Position numbers and translations under genes: made by a program. From assembly GCA_013397695.1 (NCBI GenBank), contig VYZI01000423.1:62001-126000 (forward strand): a stretch of 64,000 nucleotides of DNA, given 5' to 3'. Positions within the stretch are counted from its first letter, which is position 1; each line of letters begins with the position of its first letter. Source of the DNA: Centropus unirufus (lineage: Eukaryota; Chordata; Aves; Cuculiformes; Centropidae). The notes beneath the pieces are model-generated. The model saw only the letters and a list, made by a program, of their open reading frames with translations. It had not been told where the DNA came from and did no database searches. Positions 22,149 to 35,260 of the stretch are shown here, piece by piece.

Positions 22149-25100
22149 AAATTCAAGCAGGTGGGGGAGTGGGCAGCACCCTCAGAGTTCTGTATTACCA
22201 ATAAATGTCCACTTAAGTATTTTGATATGGATTTAGAGAAAAACTGCTCCTGTTAGGTAGGGTAACAGATTGTCCCCATCTTTACTGACTTGGCCAAACA
22301 CAAGTTCTGGACCCATGTGCCTCTGTAGTTCCATCTCATTCAAACACTGGATCCACCTGGTACCTAACTTTGCACTATTCTTCATTTCCTGTCGTCACCA
22401 GGTAAGCACCATGATTAGATAATCATTACGAGGTACGGGTGCAGCATAGCAATTTTCCTGATAGGCTGTAACTCATGTGACTATTACACTTCAGTGGCTT
22501 GAGGCCGAATGATTCAGCCACTCGCGGATGGATTCTCAAATAGCAAGAATAGCATCCATTCCCTGGACGTAATGTCAGGTCTTTTTTTCAGCCCGTGTTT
22601 TCTGGAGAAGTGAGTGACAATAGCTAAACTGTGGTCTATCAGTCATTGGTGATCCATGAGGCCATGCCTAGGAGACTATTGGCTTTCCTAGTGTTTATGC
22701 TGCTTCTACAGTGGCTTGCGAGGAAAGTTTGATATCAGCAATCATAAACAGTGGCTCAGGGAGAGTAAATCACACCAGAATGAAGGCTTTGGAAGTATTC
22801 AGTGAGTGTGGCAGTTCTTTCGGTGATGATATCCACAATGCAGGCCAGAAGTGGAGTAGACCCAGATGGAGGGTAGTTAGATGCTCCCAGGAACTACAGT
22901 GCCAGCTCCTTTTGATGCTGCAAGGGGCTCAAAGGCAGCTGGAATTGCGATGTAGTGCACGTAAAGTGCATGGGAACCACAGTAATTGCTCTCCCGAAGC
23001 ACAAACGGGATGCTCTTCCCACGATCCGGTGAGGTAGCTGCTGTTGTTGCCAGCCCTAAAGTTCTCCAGAGGCAGCTGCAGTCATAACATGTTGCTATGA
23101 GGGAGACTATCAGCAGGACTAGAGGAGGTGGCAATAGAAGCAAGGCAATGTTAACAAGCTCTCACCAACACATTTTTAATTGCTGTCATGATTGTCCCAC
23201 AGAGGTCATGTTCCGGCAGTGTTACTCACTTCCCGGCCTGCTGTGGTGACATGATGAACTTGGGAAACGGCCTGTGATGTCAGAGCTGAGGAGTGAACGT
23301 CTGCAGGGATATCTTGCTTCTCTCCAGTGACTTTTCCTTGTGTCACAAGCCACCTGTCCTCTGCTGGCTCAGTCCTCCCCTTCCACGTGGGGACTGCGCC
23401 CAGCTCAACAGCAGAATCGATGCCTCGCCCCACAGTGGGGTTTGTGTGCGCTCATCAGAGCTCGACCAGCCAGGAGGAGGGTGCTGGGGTGCTAATGCAC
23501 CTGGTCAGGGACATCTGCTGGTACACCAGACCTCGGCACGTGGCTCCCCACTAGGACAAAAAGGATCTGGTGGTGGTGATGAGGGACAGGGTTCCCTGTG
23601 GTTTCTGTGGTTAAGAGCCTCAGAGCTCTCTACTCATACAAATCTATGCAGGTTACAAATAGCACTTTCTGAGCTGAACCTTTTTTGCTTTCTTCACCCT
23701 GTAGGAGCCTGCCAACTTGAGATGGGCCAGATGATTGAGACACTTTCTCAGCAGTCCCCAAGGATATGCATGTCCTTAAGCTCTCCATTTCTCCATCATG
23801 CTCTCCCCACCCCCCAAGGATGAACCAAGTCTTCCTTTTCTTCTCCCCACAGATGTAATCCCACAGCCCCTACACACGGCCTGAGAAATCAGTAGAGATT
23901 TTTCTCCACAAAGCTCGGCAAAGCAAGCAGCCTGGTGGGCATGGGAACCTCTGTAACTTCCAGCTGGCAATCACAGACCATCACGCCTTGCACCGTGTGC
24001 CAGCTGCACTGAGCAAGCACAGGACTCCACCTACTGTCTCCTTCCCTTCCCCATCCCAGAAGCCGAATTATCTCTGAGCCGTATCATAGACCTTTGCAGG
24101 AAATGCTTCTTATCATATTTGATTGATTCCCCTTTCTCTACAGCCCTAGAGAGAAATACAGACCAGTTCCTTCTTTGCCCTCTGCCCACCCACCATAGAA
24201 TCAATGGATGTGATGAATAAACTTGCATCATAACTGTCCTTTTTAAATTCTGATCATTTTACACCCCTTTTCTATATAAGATGTCCGTATTTACTTTTCA
24301 TTCCATGAGTCTCTGAAGTATTGATAAGAATTGATCTTCTCCAGACAGTGGTCGAATGCTTTTTCAAGTGTGACACTTCACTTACAGCCAGTGCATGGTA
24401 AGTTTAGTTCTTGTAATTAGATCTGCAGTTGGATATTCATTTGTGTCACTAATATATATAGTTAATCATTCAACTGCTGTATAGGGTAATATCCCAGCTG
24501 TGAGACTGGCTAGAAGCACAGCAAGAAAAATATCTTAGTGTTGTAGTGTTGTCTGTGCTGAAGAGAGCGATTTCTACTTCATTCTTAAAGAATGTGGTGG
24601 GAGAAGAATGCAAAACATATCCTCATATGAATTTGTAAATACATCCGTAGATGTAGAGATGGAAACTGAGTTCCAGTCAGATAAGGCAAAGTCAAAAGCA
24701 GTCAGTGTTGGCGCAAGGGTAAAATGTCCTTCCAGTGCATCAGATACTTTATCACTATTACCCTTATATGGAGTTATAAAAAGAGCATAAGGATGTTCTT
24801 TGTGCCTTCGTAAAACTTTAATTTATAACTTCATCCCTGGCTCTGGTTCTGTCCCCAAACACTTTCTGACATCTGAGCTGCTGAGATGCTCTTGTGCCTG
24901 GCATTCCAGCAAGAGACATAATTTCAGTTAGCGATTCAAAAGGAAAGAGCAATCATGAGTGACGTCCTTTTAATATATTTCTACTATTTTCCCTATACAT
25001 ATTTATAATGCTATTTTAGCAAAGTAGGACACCAGAGCCCTTTGCAGCTCTCGCCTAAGGCTCCACAGTGCTTACTGCTCACCCTCGGGACTGGTAGAGC

Positions 25101-27808
25101 CACAAAAGCTGGTGTTTCCTCAGTGTGTGACTCGAGAGAACAAAAATAGGGGATAACTCACCAGACCCTCAGCGGACACAAGCAGGTTTTACACTGGGCC
25201 ACTTTGGAGTTCCCCAGCGTGCTTACAACTGGTGAGGAACCAGAGTTCAGGGGAAAAAGCAGGCTAGGACTTGAGCAGCCCCTGTGTCTGTGGGCAGCTC
25301 TGATGTCCCCAGGAGGCGTAGACACACATGCACACAGTGGACCAGATAAATTCTGCTCTTACTCTGATTACATTACCCTTCCATAGTCTTTATACACCAC
25401 AGGCTCTGGATGAGATGCCCTGTGTACCCTTTGCACAGCACAGAGTGCTGGCGCCTTTCAGGGCTAGCAGGACCACAGTATCGCAGTGGAATTCCTGGAC
25501 AGGATATTCCATCCAGCCAGGGCTGCACAGTGCAGGTAATAACTTGGAAGAGGTTTGTGGGATTTGGCCCTCTGAAAATAATGGAAAGGCAGAAGCCCTT
25601 ATGCATGTCATAAAACACAGAGGGGCATTACAATATTTGTGTGCACAGCACAAGCCATTTTCCATCTGTTAATACAGAAACTAACTCTAGTTTACATATA
25701 AAATGCAAATGTTTGTGGTTCTTTTTAGCTCACTTCCTCCAAGCCTAATCCTATGCTAAACAGCAGCTACTTCTAGTGAGTTCGGTGGAAAATGAGGATT
25801 CTGAGCAGCTTCTGGGAATGGACCTTTGGCTTTTAGACACGTTGAGCATCGTGCCCTGCTCCTCATTCTGAGTAACAAGCTGCACTCCAACAGAAGAGTG
25901 AAATCTTTTGAAGTCGAAATATAATTGCTGTGTATTCTCCACAGAAATCTTCCATCTAGTTAGCAGGATGAAAGATTAAGTTCTAGATTGTGGATCTGAG
26001 GTAGCAAATGCCCAGAGACTTGACTCGGAATTTGATTTCCAGGGCTGTCTTCTGGATGGAAATGCCTCAAGATACTGCATGAACTGTGCACTTTAGAGAT
26101 TCCTCCTCCCACTGCTCCGTCTCTGTGAATACATCAGAGAAGAAAGTTAAGCTTTCTTGCTTAGCTGTGGACCTCCTGTGAAAGGGAAATATCGGAACAG
26201 ATGAATCAGTTGAAGTTATGCCAGGGCAGGACTGGCCTCCAGCCTTCCCACCATCATTCTGTGTTGCAGGCTCCCCATCCTGTTGTCCGGACCTATTCCC
26301 GGTTATAGAGTTACCCAGGCAACGTCCCCTCTGAAGGTCAACACCCGGATTTAGTTACACCTCAGGTAAGTGGTTCTCGCTGATCAGAACATGAAGTGAG
26401 AAGTCCCTCCCTCTGGAGGGTCTTTGATGTATTTTTAATGTCCCGCATGCAGACACTGAGTGTTTTAGCAATGGCTGTGATGTTAACAGCCAAATTAATT
26501 GTATGCCAATTTGCTTTTCCTAAGTGCAATCTTAAATTTTTCTACAAGCAACACGAAATAATTAAGTTTGTCTAATCCTTCTTGCCATTCTTGCTAATGG
26601 TCAGTATTTATAGTATATATTTTTTTAAGAGCACCAAGCTTACCTGGGTCTGCTCAGCGCCTTTCTTTTCTCCATCTTGTACTTCCTGACCTGTGGACAG
26701 CCTGAGTTAGGCTGAACACAGTTTTCACTAGGGAAATGAATATTGGATGTGATATAGGTGTCAGGAAGGGACAAGCCTCTGTATTATAGAAAGGCCTTTG
26801 ATCAAAACTGACATCAGGGAGACAGAGATGAGGACAAAACTTAGGCGAGTCTCAGTGAGCTGTGACAAAAATGGAGAGGGAAAAGGATAAAGCATATGCC
26901 TGTTGCTTTACAGGTTTGTGAGGTGTGCTACAAATCCATCAGTTCTGTATTTTTCCAGTTCTGTGGCATAAAAAATGCATCTCAGTCCTCCATGCCACGT
27001 GGAAAGCCATTCTTGAAAGGGCAGCTCGAGCGCTGAAGGGGATGGTTCATGGATCCAGTAATGGATATACTAGCCAGGCTAAATGCCTTCTTCCTTAGCA
27101 CCATGCAGTCTGCTGGGGACCTCTTCATGTTGAGAAGGGGACACAACAATTTAAAAAGCTCTAAAAGCAGTCACCCGTCTTTTTCTTCCATGGTCTGAAA
27201 ATGATTGGTATAATACGCAATATGCAACTTTTTGAGTTGCAATTTAGATTAAACCTCACATTTCAAATTAATACCCAAATGCAAACTGATAGATCAGTGA
27301 CTACTGCCAACTTCACTGCACTCTCTTAACAGAAGGGAAGGTGAATACTGACAGGTCCGGTATCTCTGAAGGGAGGTGGGAATCTTGGGACTTCACTTTC
27401 TCAAGCAGAAGGAAGATTTGTCTTTCCATTACTTCCTTTTTTTTGCCATTTTCTATAAGTGAGAATTCCACAACAAAATGTATTGTAACATTTCCTGCTA
27501 TCACTTTTTATTTTGTGCATCATTCATGTTTATTTTAAACGTTCTTGAGACAGTTCGAATGACATACAGCTGCCTCCCTCGCCCAAGAATACCTACTCCT
27601 TTCACATTTCAAACGCAGTGCAGTCACAATCCTGAGCTGATGGGAGAATTATAGTGCTGGGAGCAGACGGCGATGTCATAAAAATAAGATCTTGTTGCCT
27701 GATCCGTGGGATAGATGGTGCTGCACTGCTTACAAACTGAGCCACTTTAGAGAAGAGAGATGAAGCATTTACAGAAGAGACAGGCCATCTCCGTGGGTTT
27801 TCTTTAAG

Positions 27809-27862
27809 CTATGGAACGTCCTTAAACTATGAAACATCCTTAAACTATGGAACATCCTTAAA
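27809..27862. repeat. Perfectly phased 18-bp tandem repeat, three units
   Basis: CTATGGAACGTCCTTAAA, CTATGAAACATCCTTAAA and CTATGGAACATCCTTAAA occupy 27809-27826, 27827-27844 and 27845-27862. The array abuts the 5' end of a CR1 fragment directly. Confidence 0.93.
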
Positions 27863-28172
27863 GGGGGGCTCCAGGAAAGCTGGGCAGGGGCTCTTGAGCA
27901 GGGAGGGCAGGGAGAGGATGAGGGGGAATGTTTTTAAGCTGAAAGAGGGGAGGTTGAGATGAGATCTTAGGATGAAATGTTTTGCTGTGAGGGTGGGGAG
28001 GCCCTGGCCCAGGTTGCCCAGAGCAGCGGTGGCTGCCCCATCCCTGGAGGTGTTCAAGGCCAGCTTGGATGGGGCTTGGAGCCCCTGATCCAGTGGGAGG
28101 TGTCCCTGCCCATGGCAGGGGGTTGGAATTGGATGGGCTTTGAGATCCCTTCCAAGGTATTCTATGATCCCA
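27863..28172 (+). mobile_element. CR1 LINE 3' fragment (about 310 bp)
   Basis: Shows GGGGCTCCAGGAAAGCTGGG at the truncated 5' side, GTGGGGAGGCCCTGGCCCAG and GGAGGTGTTCAAGGCCAGC in the middle, and CCAAGGTATTCTATGATCC at the 3' end. It is a relatively well-preserved copy. Confidence 0.92.
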
Positions 28173-29094
28173 CACAGTCTTAGTACAAGTAGCAGAGAGA
28201 GTGTAGCAGTTTTTGTGGTGCTCGAAGGTGCTGAGCTACAGGGGCCCCACGGAAAACCTTGCTCTGTCCCTGTAGTATTTACAGCCAAAGAGAAAGGAAA
28301 ATAAAAGCTGTTCAATGCATGAGCTCAGAGATCAAACACAAATGGATCCAAGCATCTATTGTTTAGAAAACTCTTGTATGTGTGGAGCACTCCAGAGAGA
28401 TTGTGACCCCAGCTCGCCTGCCCAGAGCACCCACCCCCAGGAAACAAAACCACGACTCAATTCGTTCTGCTTTTTTGCTTATAACAAGCTGAGGTTGTGA
28501 GAGAGCTCTCTAAACCCACAGTGCTGGCTGTGCCGAGGCACTTTAGAGTACTGCCGCCCTAAAATGTCATTCCCAGCACAGTAACCTCCAGCAAGTGGGT
28601 GATCATAAATGCCATATTCTAGTATTGTACAGATTTTACAGCTATGAGTGGATATCTGGAAAATTGCTGGTTCCTCTGCTAATTTCCCGTGTCTGCAAGG
28701 ACGCACGTTACCTGTTGGCTTTCCAGCCCTGGATAAACATGAACTGCCTCATCTCTGCATGCCCCAAGGAGATGGGGAGGAGCAAAGGAGGAGCAGACTG
28801 GTTGGGATCTAGGTTCCCAGTGTTGCTGCCAGCTGTGTTGGTGCACTCTGTAGGAATGGAACAAACACCTGGCAGAAGTTCCACAAGGTGCTGGTGCCCA
28901 CCAGACCCCAGTGGAGCCTCTGTGGAGCTATGGCCTTGGGCACAGAAGAGCTTGCCAGAGATAAAAACATAAATTCCCCATCACTCATCCCATCCTCAGT
29001 ACTTGAAAAAAAAAACAAACAGCAAATTACACTCCAGTGAGCATTTGGTTTCATTCTCTGAATGGTTAAATACACATTGAACATGGGAATGGTT

Positions 29095-29336
29095 CATAGC
29101 TGCACCAGAGGAGGTTTAAACTGGACACGAGGAATCATTTCTTTACTGAGATGGGGGTCAAGAGCTTGAACAGACTTCCTGCAGAGGTGGTCCATGCCCC
29201 AAGCCTGTCATTGCTTAGGAGGCATTTGGACAATGCACTTAATAACCTGCTGTAACCTTTGGTCAGCCTTGAAGTGGTCAGGCAGTTGGACTAGATCATT
29301 GTAGGTCCCTTCCAGCTGCAATATTCTGTTCTATTT
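29095..29336 (+). mobile_element. Diverged CR1 fragment
   Basis: Contains GCACCAGAGGAGGTTTAAAC, TTTCTTTACTGAGATGGGGG, CAGTTGGACTAGATCATTG and TAGGTCCCTTCCAGCTGCAA, ending in a TATTCTGTTCTATT tail. Confidence 0.85.
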
Positions 29337-30867
29337 TCATAAACTGGCAGATGAATTCCTTGAATATTTTATTGCATTATATAGACTTGCCATATTCTTG
29401 TTTATGCTTTTCCTTAGGGCTAATTACTTTTCCTTGTAGAATCTTTATCAACATTCAGATACTCATTGAACTCTTGTTTATTTTACTTTTTTAATTGCAT
29501 TAACTGTGAAGAAAGTAGTATTTAAATACGGCATATGGAGATAGCTTTTTGCTTCTGGACCCAGAAAACTGGATGTATGGAATGAGGGATTTAGTAGCTC
29601 ATAACTAAGAGAAAAGGAATAAATAAATCATTGTATCATTTGCTCAGTGTAAACCAAGCATAGGGTTAAAAGCATTCCAGATTAGAGGTTGGATTAGCAA
29701 ACTCCTTCAGGTGTGCCTCGAGTAAGCGTGAATTTAGGAGGACTGGAGTATAAATAGGAAAGCCCAGAGCCAGGAAGACTTTTTTCTTCTTTCTCTTGTG
29801 TCTTTTGCTTTCATGAAGTGAAGACAGGGGAGTGCTAATCAAGTGCTGGAAGATTAGCTCGAGGAAAGTGAGTTGTAATTACAATTTTGATGTCGTAGTG
29901 TCTTACCTGACAGGCTGTGAGCTGCAGGAAGGGAGCTGGTGGTGAATTCTATTTTACACAACCTGTATCACTTAGCAGTCTTACAGAAGATAGCACAAGG
30001 TTGTCACGACTGTCTCTTCAAAGAGAATTTCCATTCTAGGATGTGCGTTGGGTAGCTAAACCTACTGAACAGGTTATTTTCCATAAGCCTCTCTTGCTAT
30101 AAGCTGAACTAATTCAAATAAAAATACAAGTTTTAAAGCTGGCAGTGGATTTCTCCTGTTATTCAAGACAACAGCTTAAAACTGAATTTCTGGGAGAGTC
30201 TGGGAGCACAAAAGCGAGGTTTTTGTAGGAAGAGGTAATAGCTTTTTCTAGACGAATTCTGCTAAGCTTTCAGCTGCGAGAATAGCTGAAAGAAAATTGC
30301 CCTGAGCTCTAATGGAGTGATCCAGAGATAGGGATGTGAGGCTGGGTGTCAGATGCTGCTGGGCTCCAAAGCTACAGGAGTTACCTACTTTCACAAAAGC
30401 AATAATAAAAAAAAAAAGAAGCTGCCAGCCTCCTTCCCCTTTGCAGCTACAGGCGTGGCTTTTGAAGTATGCTGTGAATTTCCTGGAGATGAGAAAGGTA
30501 TTTACAAAGCAGCAAGTGCTTGCTCAGGAAGGGAGAAGGTAAGCCTCCAGGGACAGCTTAATAAATGGCAGAAGCCTCATACTCCGCACTCCTCTAAGAA
30601 GGAGAGCCATCAAATTACCCAGTTTCAGTGGCTGCGACAGAAGCCTCCTGGCAGGAAATCCTGTTGCGCAAATCTGTTTCCTTGTTGCTTCCTGCACTAT
30701 AATTTTTTATTATATTTTTTTTTCAGAAACAATCCATCTCTTGAGTGCTGTGAAGGTCTGAGGGAACTGAGGTTTTGCTGTGCCTTGATTTATTCTTTGC
30801 TTGACTTTTCTCTCGGCTAAAGCCAAACTTCGTTTCTCCAAGATACTCAGGTGCTTTCTGCTCACTC

Positions 30868-31275
30868 TGGAAGCTGGTGAAGGGGCTGGAGAACAGGTCT
30901 TAGGAAGTTCAGCTGAGGGAACCCTAGAATAGAGAAAAGGAGGACTAGGGGAGACCTTATCACTGTCTACAACTGCCTGAAAGGAGGTTGTAGAGAGGTG
31001 GGTGTTGGTCACTCCTTCAAAGCGACAGGCAATAGGATGAGAGGGAATGGCCTTAAGTGGCACCAGGGCAGGTTCAGATTGGACATTAGGAAAAATTTCT
31101 TCACAGAAATGGTTCTCCAGCACTGGCACAGCTGCCCAGGGAGGAGGTGAAGTCCCCATTCCTGGAGGGGTTTAAAAAAAAAAACCAAAAAACGAGATAC
31201 TCAGGGATAAGCAGACAGGTATGGTTGGACTTGATGCATCTCAATGGTCTTTTCCAACCAAGGGGTTCTGGGGTT
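30868..31275 (+). mobile_element. CR1 fragment (about 400 bp)
   Basis: Runs from AAGCTGGTGAAGGGGCTGGA through ACAACTGCCTGAAAGGAGGT, AGATTGGACATTAGGAAAAA and TTGGACTTGATGCATCTCAA to GGTCTTTTCCAACCAAGGGG. The middle carries an added A-rich stretch (about 31174-31192). Confidence 0.9.
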
Positions 31276-31492
31276 GAATTGTGAGCTGATTTTTCTGTGA
31301 CTCAGCTACTGAGTCTTCTGTGAACATAGCACAGAGCTGAAAGAAGCACTGATAAAGGAGGAATGCGTTGGATTGGGACAATGCAAAAGGTGAGTAAAAT
31401 GCAGGAGTTGCTTCAGTTCTGGTAAGGTGGTTCTTCAAGGGAGTAGAGCAGATTTCCCACACAGCTTTTGAAGTTGTGCCACTCTGATAATT

Positions 31493-31612
31493 CCTCAGAT
31501 CTTAGGAAGAAATGTTTTCTTGTGAGGGTGGGGAGGTCCTGGCCCAGGTTGCCCGGGAAAGTCATGGATGCCCCAGTCCTGGAGGTGTTCAAGGCCAGGT
31601 TGGATGGGACAT
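31493..31612 (+). mobile_element. CR1 internal fragment
   Basis: Matches the central 3' block only (TTAGGAAGAAATGTTTTCTT, GTCCTGGCCCAGGTTGCCC, GGTGTTCAAGGCCAGGTTGG) and lacks the final tail. Confidence 0.9.
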
Positions 31613-34023
31613 CCAACTACTCAAACTTATTAAAAAGAGGCCCTTACGGCTGTAGAGCTGCTTTCCTCCTGGAGACTTTCTTACATGTCTGTGCTTCTAA
31701 ATCCAGTCAGGTTTTCAGGAATGTCCACAAAATGAGTAATCTCCCAAGCTTTCTCCAGCCTCTCCTCCAAAGGCTCATCCTTACCTGTATTGATAATGGC
31801 TAATGAATTTGTAAAGACAGGTCTTCCACCTGAAGCCCACTGTTTATCTTTTTAATAAGTACCACTCTACAAAGCAGGAAATTAATCATCCACCAAGGAA
31901 AAAACCACAGACCTAACAGACGCCCCAAACTCCAGGGACTGCAGAAATGATGACACTTCATTTTTAACCTGCAGTAGCAATTCTTCTGGTTGCTCAAGAA
32001 TATGATGCTCTCGCTCCTGCCTTCAACTCAGTGGGACCCGCTGTTGTGCATCTTGCCCAGGCACTGCTCGTTCATTCACCAGCTCCTTCCAGCTGATTTT
32101 ATAGCAGGGTGCATGCCAGCAAGGAGTACATTCTGGGACATCTTTGCAACGCACTGATCACTTCAGACTGCTAAATATACTCTGACATCGATTTTTGTGC
32201 TTATCAAGCTGGATGAAAAATCCTAGCAAAGCAGAATGCAATTTACTTTTTAATAAAACTTAAATGGGAGTCAATATATCATTGAAAATCTCTTTTCAAC
32301 ATGATAGTAATTAAAGCTATATATTACTGGGAGCATTAAAACTTTAATACACTTTCACGTATATTTTTATAGCTTATATTCAATCTTTGTACTCCCAGTA
32401 AGAGCCTCAAAAGTGATTCCCCACCTTCCGTCTCCTTCTCCCTGCGTGAAAGGTAAAGATAATGTTTGCAAAGGCATGGAAATTGGACAAGATTTAAGCC
32501 TAATTAGCTGTAATTCATATAATTATCATATTTGATAAATTTACCTTCAACTAAACATGCAGAAATAAATGTTTCATTAAGAATGATGAATATTTATGGA
32601 TTGCCACCTCCTACCTTTGCGTATTTTGCAAATATTTGCATATGAAGACAGGCAGTGTTGTTTTATAACAAAGAGTGAACACATATGGAGAGACAAAAAT
32701 CTATATCTCTTGTACAATTTGCAGAGTATAATTTCTAGTACTAGAAAAGTTTAGCTAGCAGAGATCATAAGTTGCCATGAATCTCTTCCATGTCAACCTT
32801 AGAAATAGCTTAAATGAAAAACCAGATTCTCCTCGTTACAAATCACCAATTGGAAGGCGGGGGGAGGGATTTGTTCATATGCACTGGAATCTACAGAAAT
32901 TCCACTCCATATTACACTAATTATATAAATTCTCAAGTCTAGAAATTAGTTATGGACCTGGATAATTATTTTCAGTACTTTTTTTTCTTTTCCACGCGAA
33001 TGTAGTCTTTAATATTTAGGATAGAACAGCCTACTTTGGAGGTCTTGGTCTTTTGGTCACAGGTAGGTGTTCAGAATAATTAAACTACACAGTTTTTATG
33101 GTCTGAAATTTCTAAGCAGAGGTTATGCTTTTTTAGCAAAGGAGATATAAAATTGCTTACCTGTCATGTATTGATCTTCACCCACTGGGGTTTTTTTATG
33201 CATTTAAATGCACAGTTGTGAGTGTCAAAAGTTTATATCAGCATGGACAAAAAGCACGGGATGATTCTACTGCAATACGAAAGAAAGCTCTTTATAAAAT
33301 GACCATGAATACTTGCTGACATCTCAGTTTCTATCACAAATCTAGACAAAGCTGACAACCAACATTTTATTTAGGGAATGGATGGGCCAAGCGTGATGTA
33401 AGGAAGCTCAGGTTCCTCCTAACCTGGTGCTTATTGCCAAGGGCAGTACTTTAGAGCAAGACAGATGTGCCCAGAAGGGGGGCTGAAGCGTGGAACCGCT
33501 GAGGGATCTGGGTGAGACAGCAGCTCAGGGGGCTCAGCAGCATCCTGCAGGTATGCAACAAAGATGAAGGTGATGAGCCATTCATAGCATGTTGAACTTC
33601 CAGATGAAGCCTAAAAGGTTTTTAATTTACATGCCACAACACTGTTGTCAAACTGCAACTCTTGCATAAACATCTGATGCAAATGAGTAGCTGGCTTGGA
33701 AACACCAAAATTAAATCTCCGTGTGCTCCAAAGTGGTAGCTCTAGAATTGGGTGGTTGCTAGTCCTCATATACATGCAAAAAAATAACAGATTAAAGCGG
33801 GGGGAAGGGAAATAAACCACACAAATAAAAGAAGCCATAATGATGACAGCCCCTTGCAGAATAAACTGGCTGTGCCTGTGGTCTCTAATCTGTGGTTTGC
33901 AGACACCTGAGGATGTGCAAATTACTTCTGAGGGATTTACATATCAGTATGTAGTTAAGAAAAACAAAGGCGTTTTCTCCTGTGCAAGAATTCTTCATAA
34001 AGGCCTCTCCACTCTGTTAGAGG

Positions 34024-34085
34024 GAAAAAAAAACAAACAACAAAAAAATAAAAATAAAAAAAAACCCAAAACAATCAGAAAATAA
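34024..34085. repeat. A-rich low-complexity tract
   Basis: About 60 bases of A runs broken by C or T, such as AAACAAACAACAAAAAAATA. Confidence 0.85.
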
Positions 34086-34990
34086 GAGAAGATGGAAAAG
34101 CACTGTGCAAAACAAAGTTTTCAAGCTTTTATTCTTTAACTGTGTACTACAAGAAGTGTGATGCAATTGCACAGACAAAGCCATTTCGCTACTAGATGAG
34201 CTGTGTGCTTACAATAACTCCTCGCTTTCCACTGGTGTCAGTAAAACCACAAGCAGAGCGGTAGATTGCCAGCGAGAGCCTGGCTTTTTACAGTAAACAT
34301 ACTTATAGAGCATTGGTTGCTGTACTCTGAACAGAAAGATAGTTTACCGCCAACAGGGAAGTGACCTCAATGGGTTTGCTTTTGTATTTTCTAAACAGGA
34401 AGAATTTACATTTCAATGTATTAATATTTGATCAAATTTTCTTAACTCTTTTTGTTGTTGTTGTGGGAGCGTGTTTTTCTCTTCAGCTCTTTCTAGATGT
34501 ATTTCTCAGGATAAAATTTGATTTTCAGCTGGAATATCTTAAACACAGGCTCACAATGTAGTCCAAGTGGAAAGGTACTTGTAAGTTTACAATGAAATGA
34601 ACAGGCAGGAACATGGTCCTAGCTTGGGGAAAAAAGGACTTGAATCCTTCTGACATAAATTATAACAATCTTGGATGAAAGAATGATTTCCTGTTGGTTT
34701 TGAATGCCTTTTGTTCATTACCAGACTCCACATAGCCTGTCCACTGCCTATCTCCTGCCAGACAGTTGTTCTGCCCTCCTGTTTATTGCATTTGACTTCT
34801 GAGAGCATCTCCTGTATGCAGCAAGCCTGGGATTGCTTTTCATTTGTCTTCTACTTTTAAACTGTCAGGATTTACCATAAAAAGAGTTTTGATTTCATTT
34901 TCCTTTCTAGAGCACTGCCTTAAGGGAAAGAAAAGTTTAAAGGGAACTTTTAAAGAAAATATAGGTAACAAAGCGAGTGATGTGCATGTT

Positions 34991-35260
34991 CATAGAATCG
35001 TGGAATGGTTTGGGTTGGAAGGGACATTCAGTCCCACCCCCTGCCATGGGCAGAGACACCTCCCACTGGATCAGGGGCTCCAAGCCCCATCCAACCTGGC
35101 CTTGAACACCTCCAGGGATGGGGCAGCCACCACTGCTCTGGGCAACGTGGGCCAGGGTCTCCCGGCCCTCATGGTGAAGAATTTCTTCCTAATGTCTAAT
35201 CTAAATCTTCCCTGTTCTAATTTAAAGCCATTCCCCCTCATCCTATCACTACATGCAAAA
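34991..35260 (-). mobile_element. CR1 LINE 3' fragment, minus orientation
   Basis: Starts with CATAGAATCGTGGAATGGTT, followed by TGGGTTGGAAGGGACATTCA, the CCTTGAACACCTCCAGGGAT block and CCATTCCCCCTCATCCTATC. All are reverse-complement CR1 landmarks in the expected order. Confidence 0.95.

Larger units (their letters stand above)
17961..27808. other. Gene-poor intergenic region
   Basis: Nearly 10 kb with no supportable gene. It holds a three-unit 18-bp tandem repeat (19437-19489), an A/T simple repeat (20196-20232), a CR1 tail (22094-22148) and a possible old coding relic (22700-23140). The remaining open frames are short and appear random. Confidence 0.65.

Noticed and set aside
27550..27562. 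GTTCGAAT, a tRNA T-loop-like string
   Set aside because: No matching acceptor stem, D-arm or anticodon arm surrounds it.
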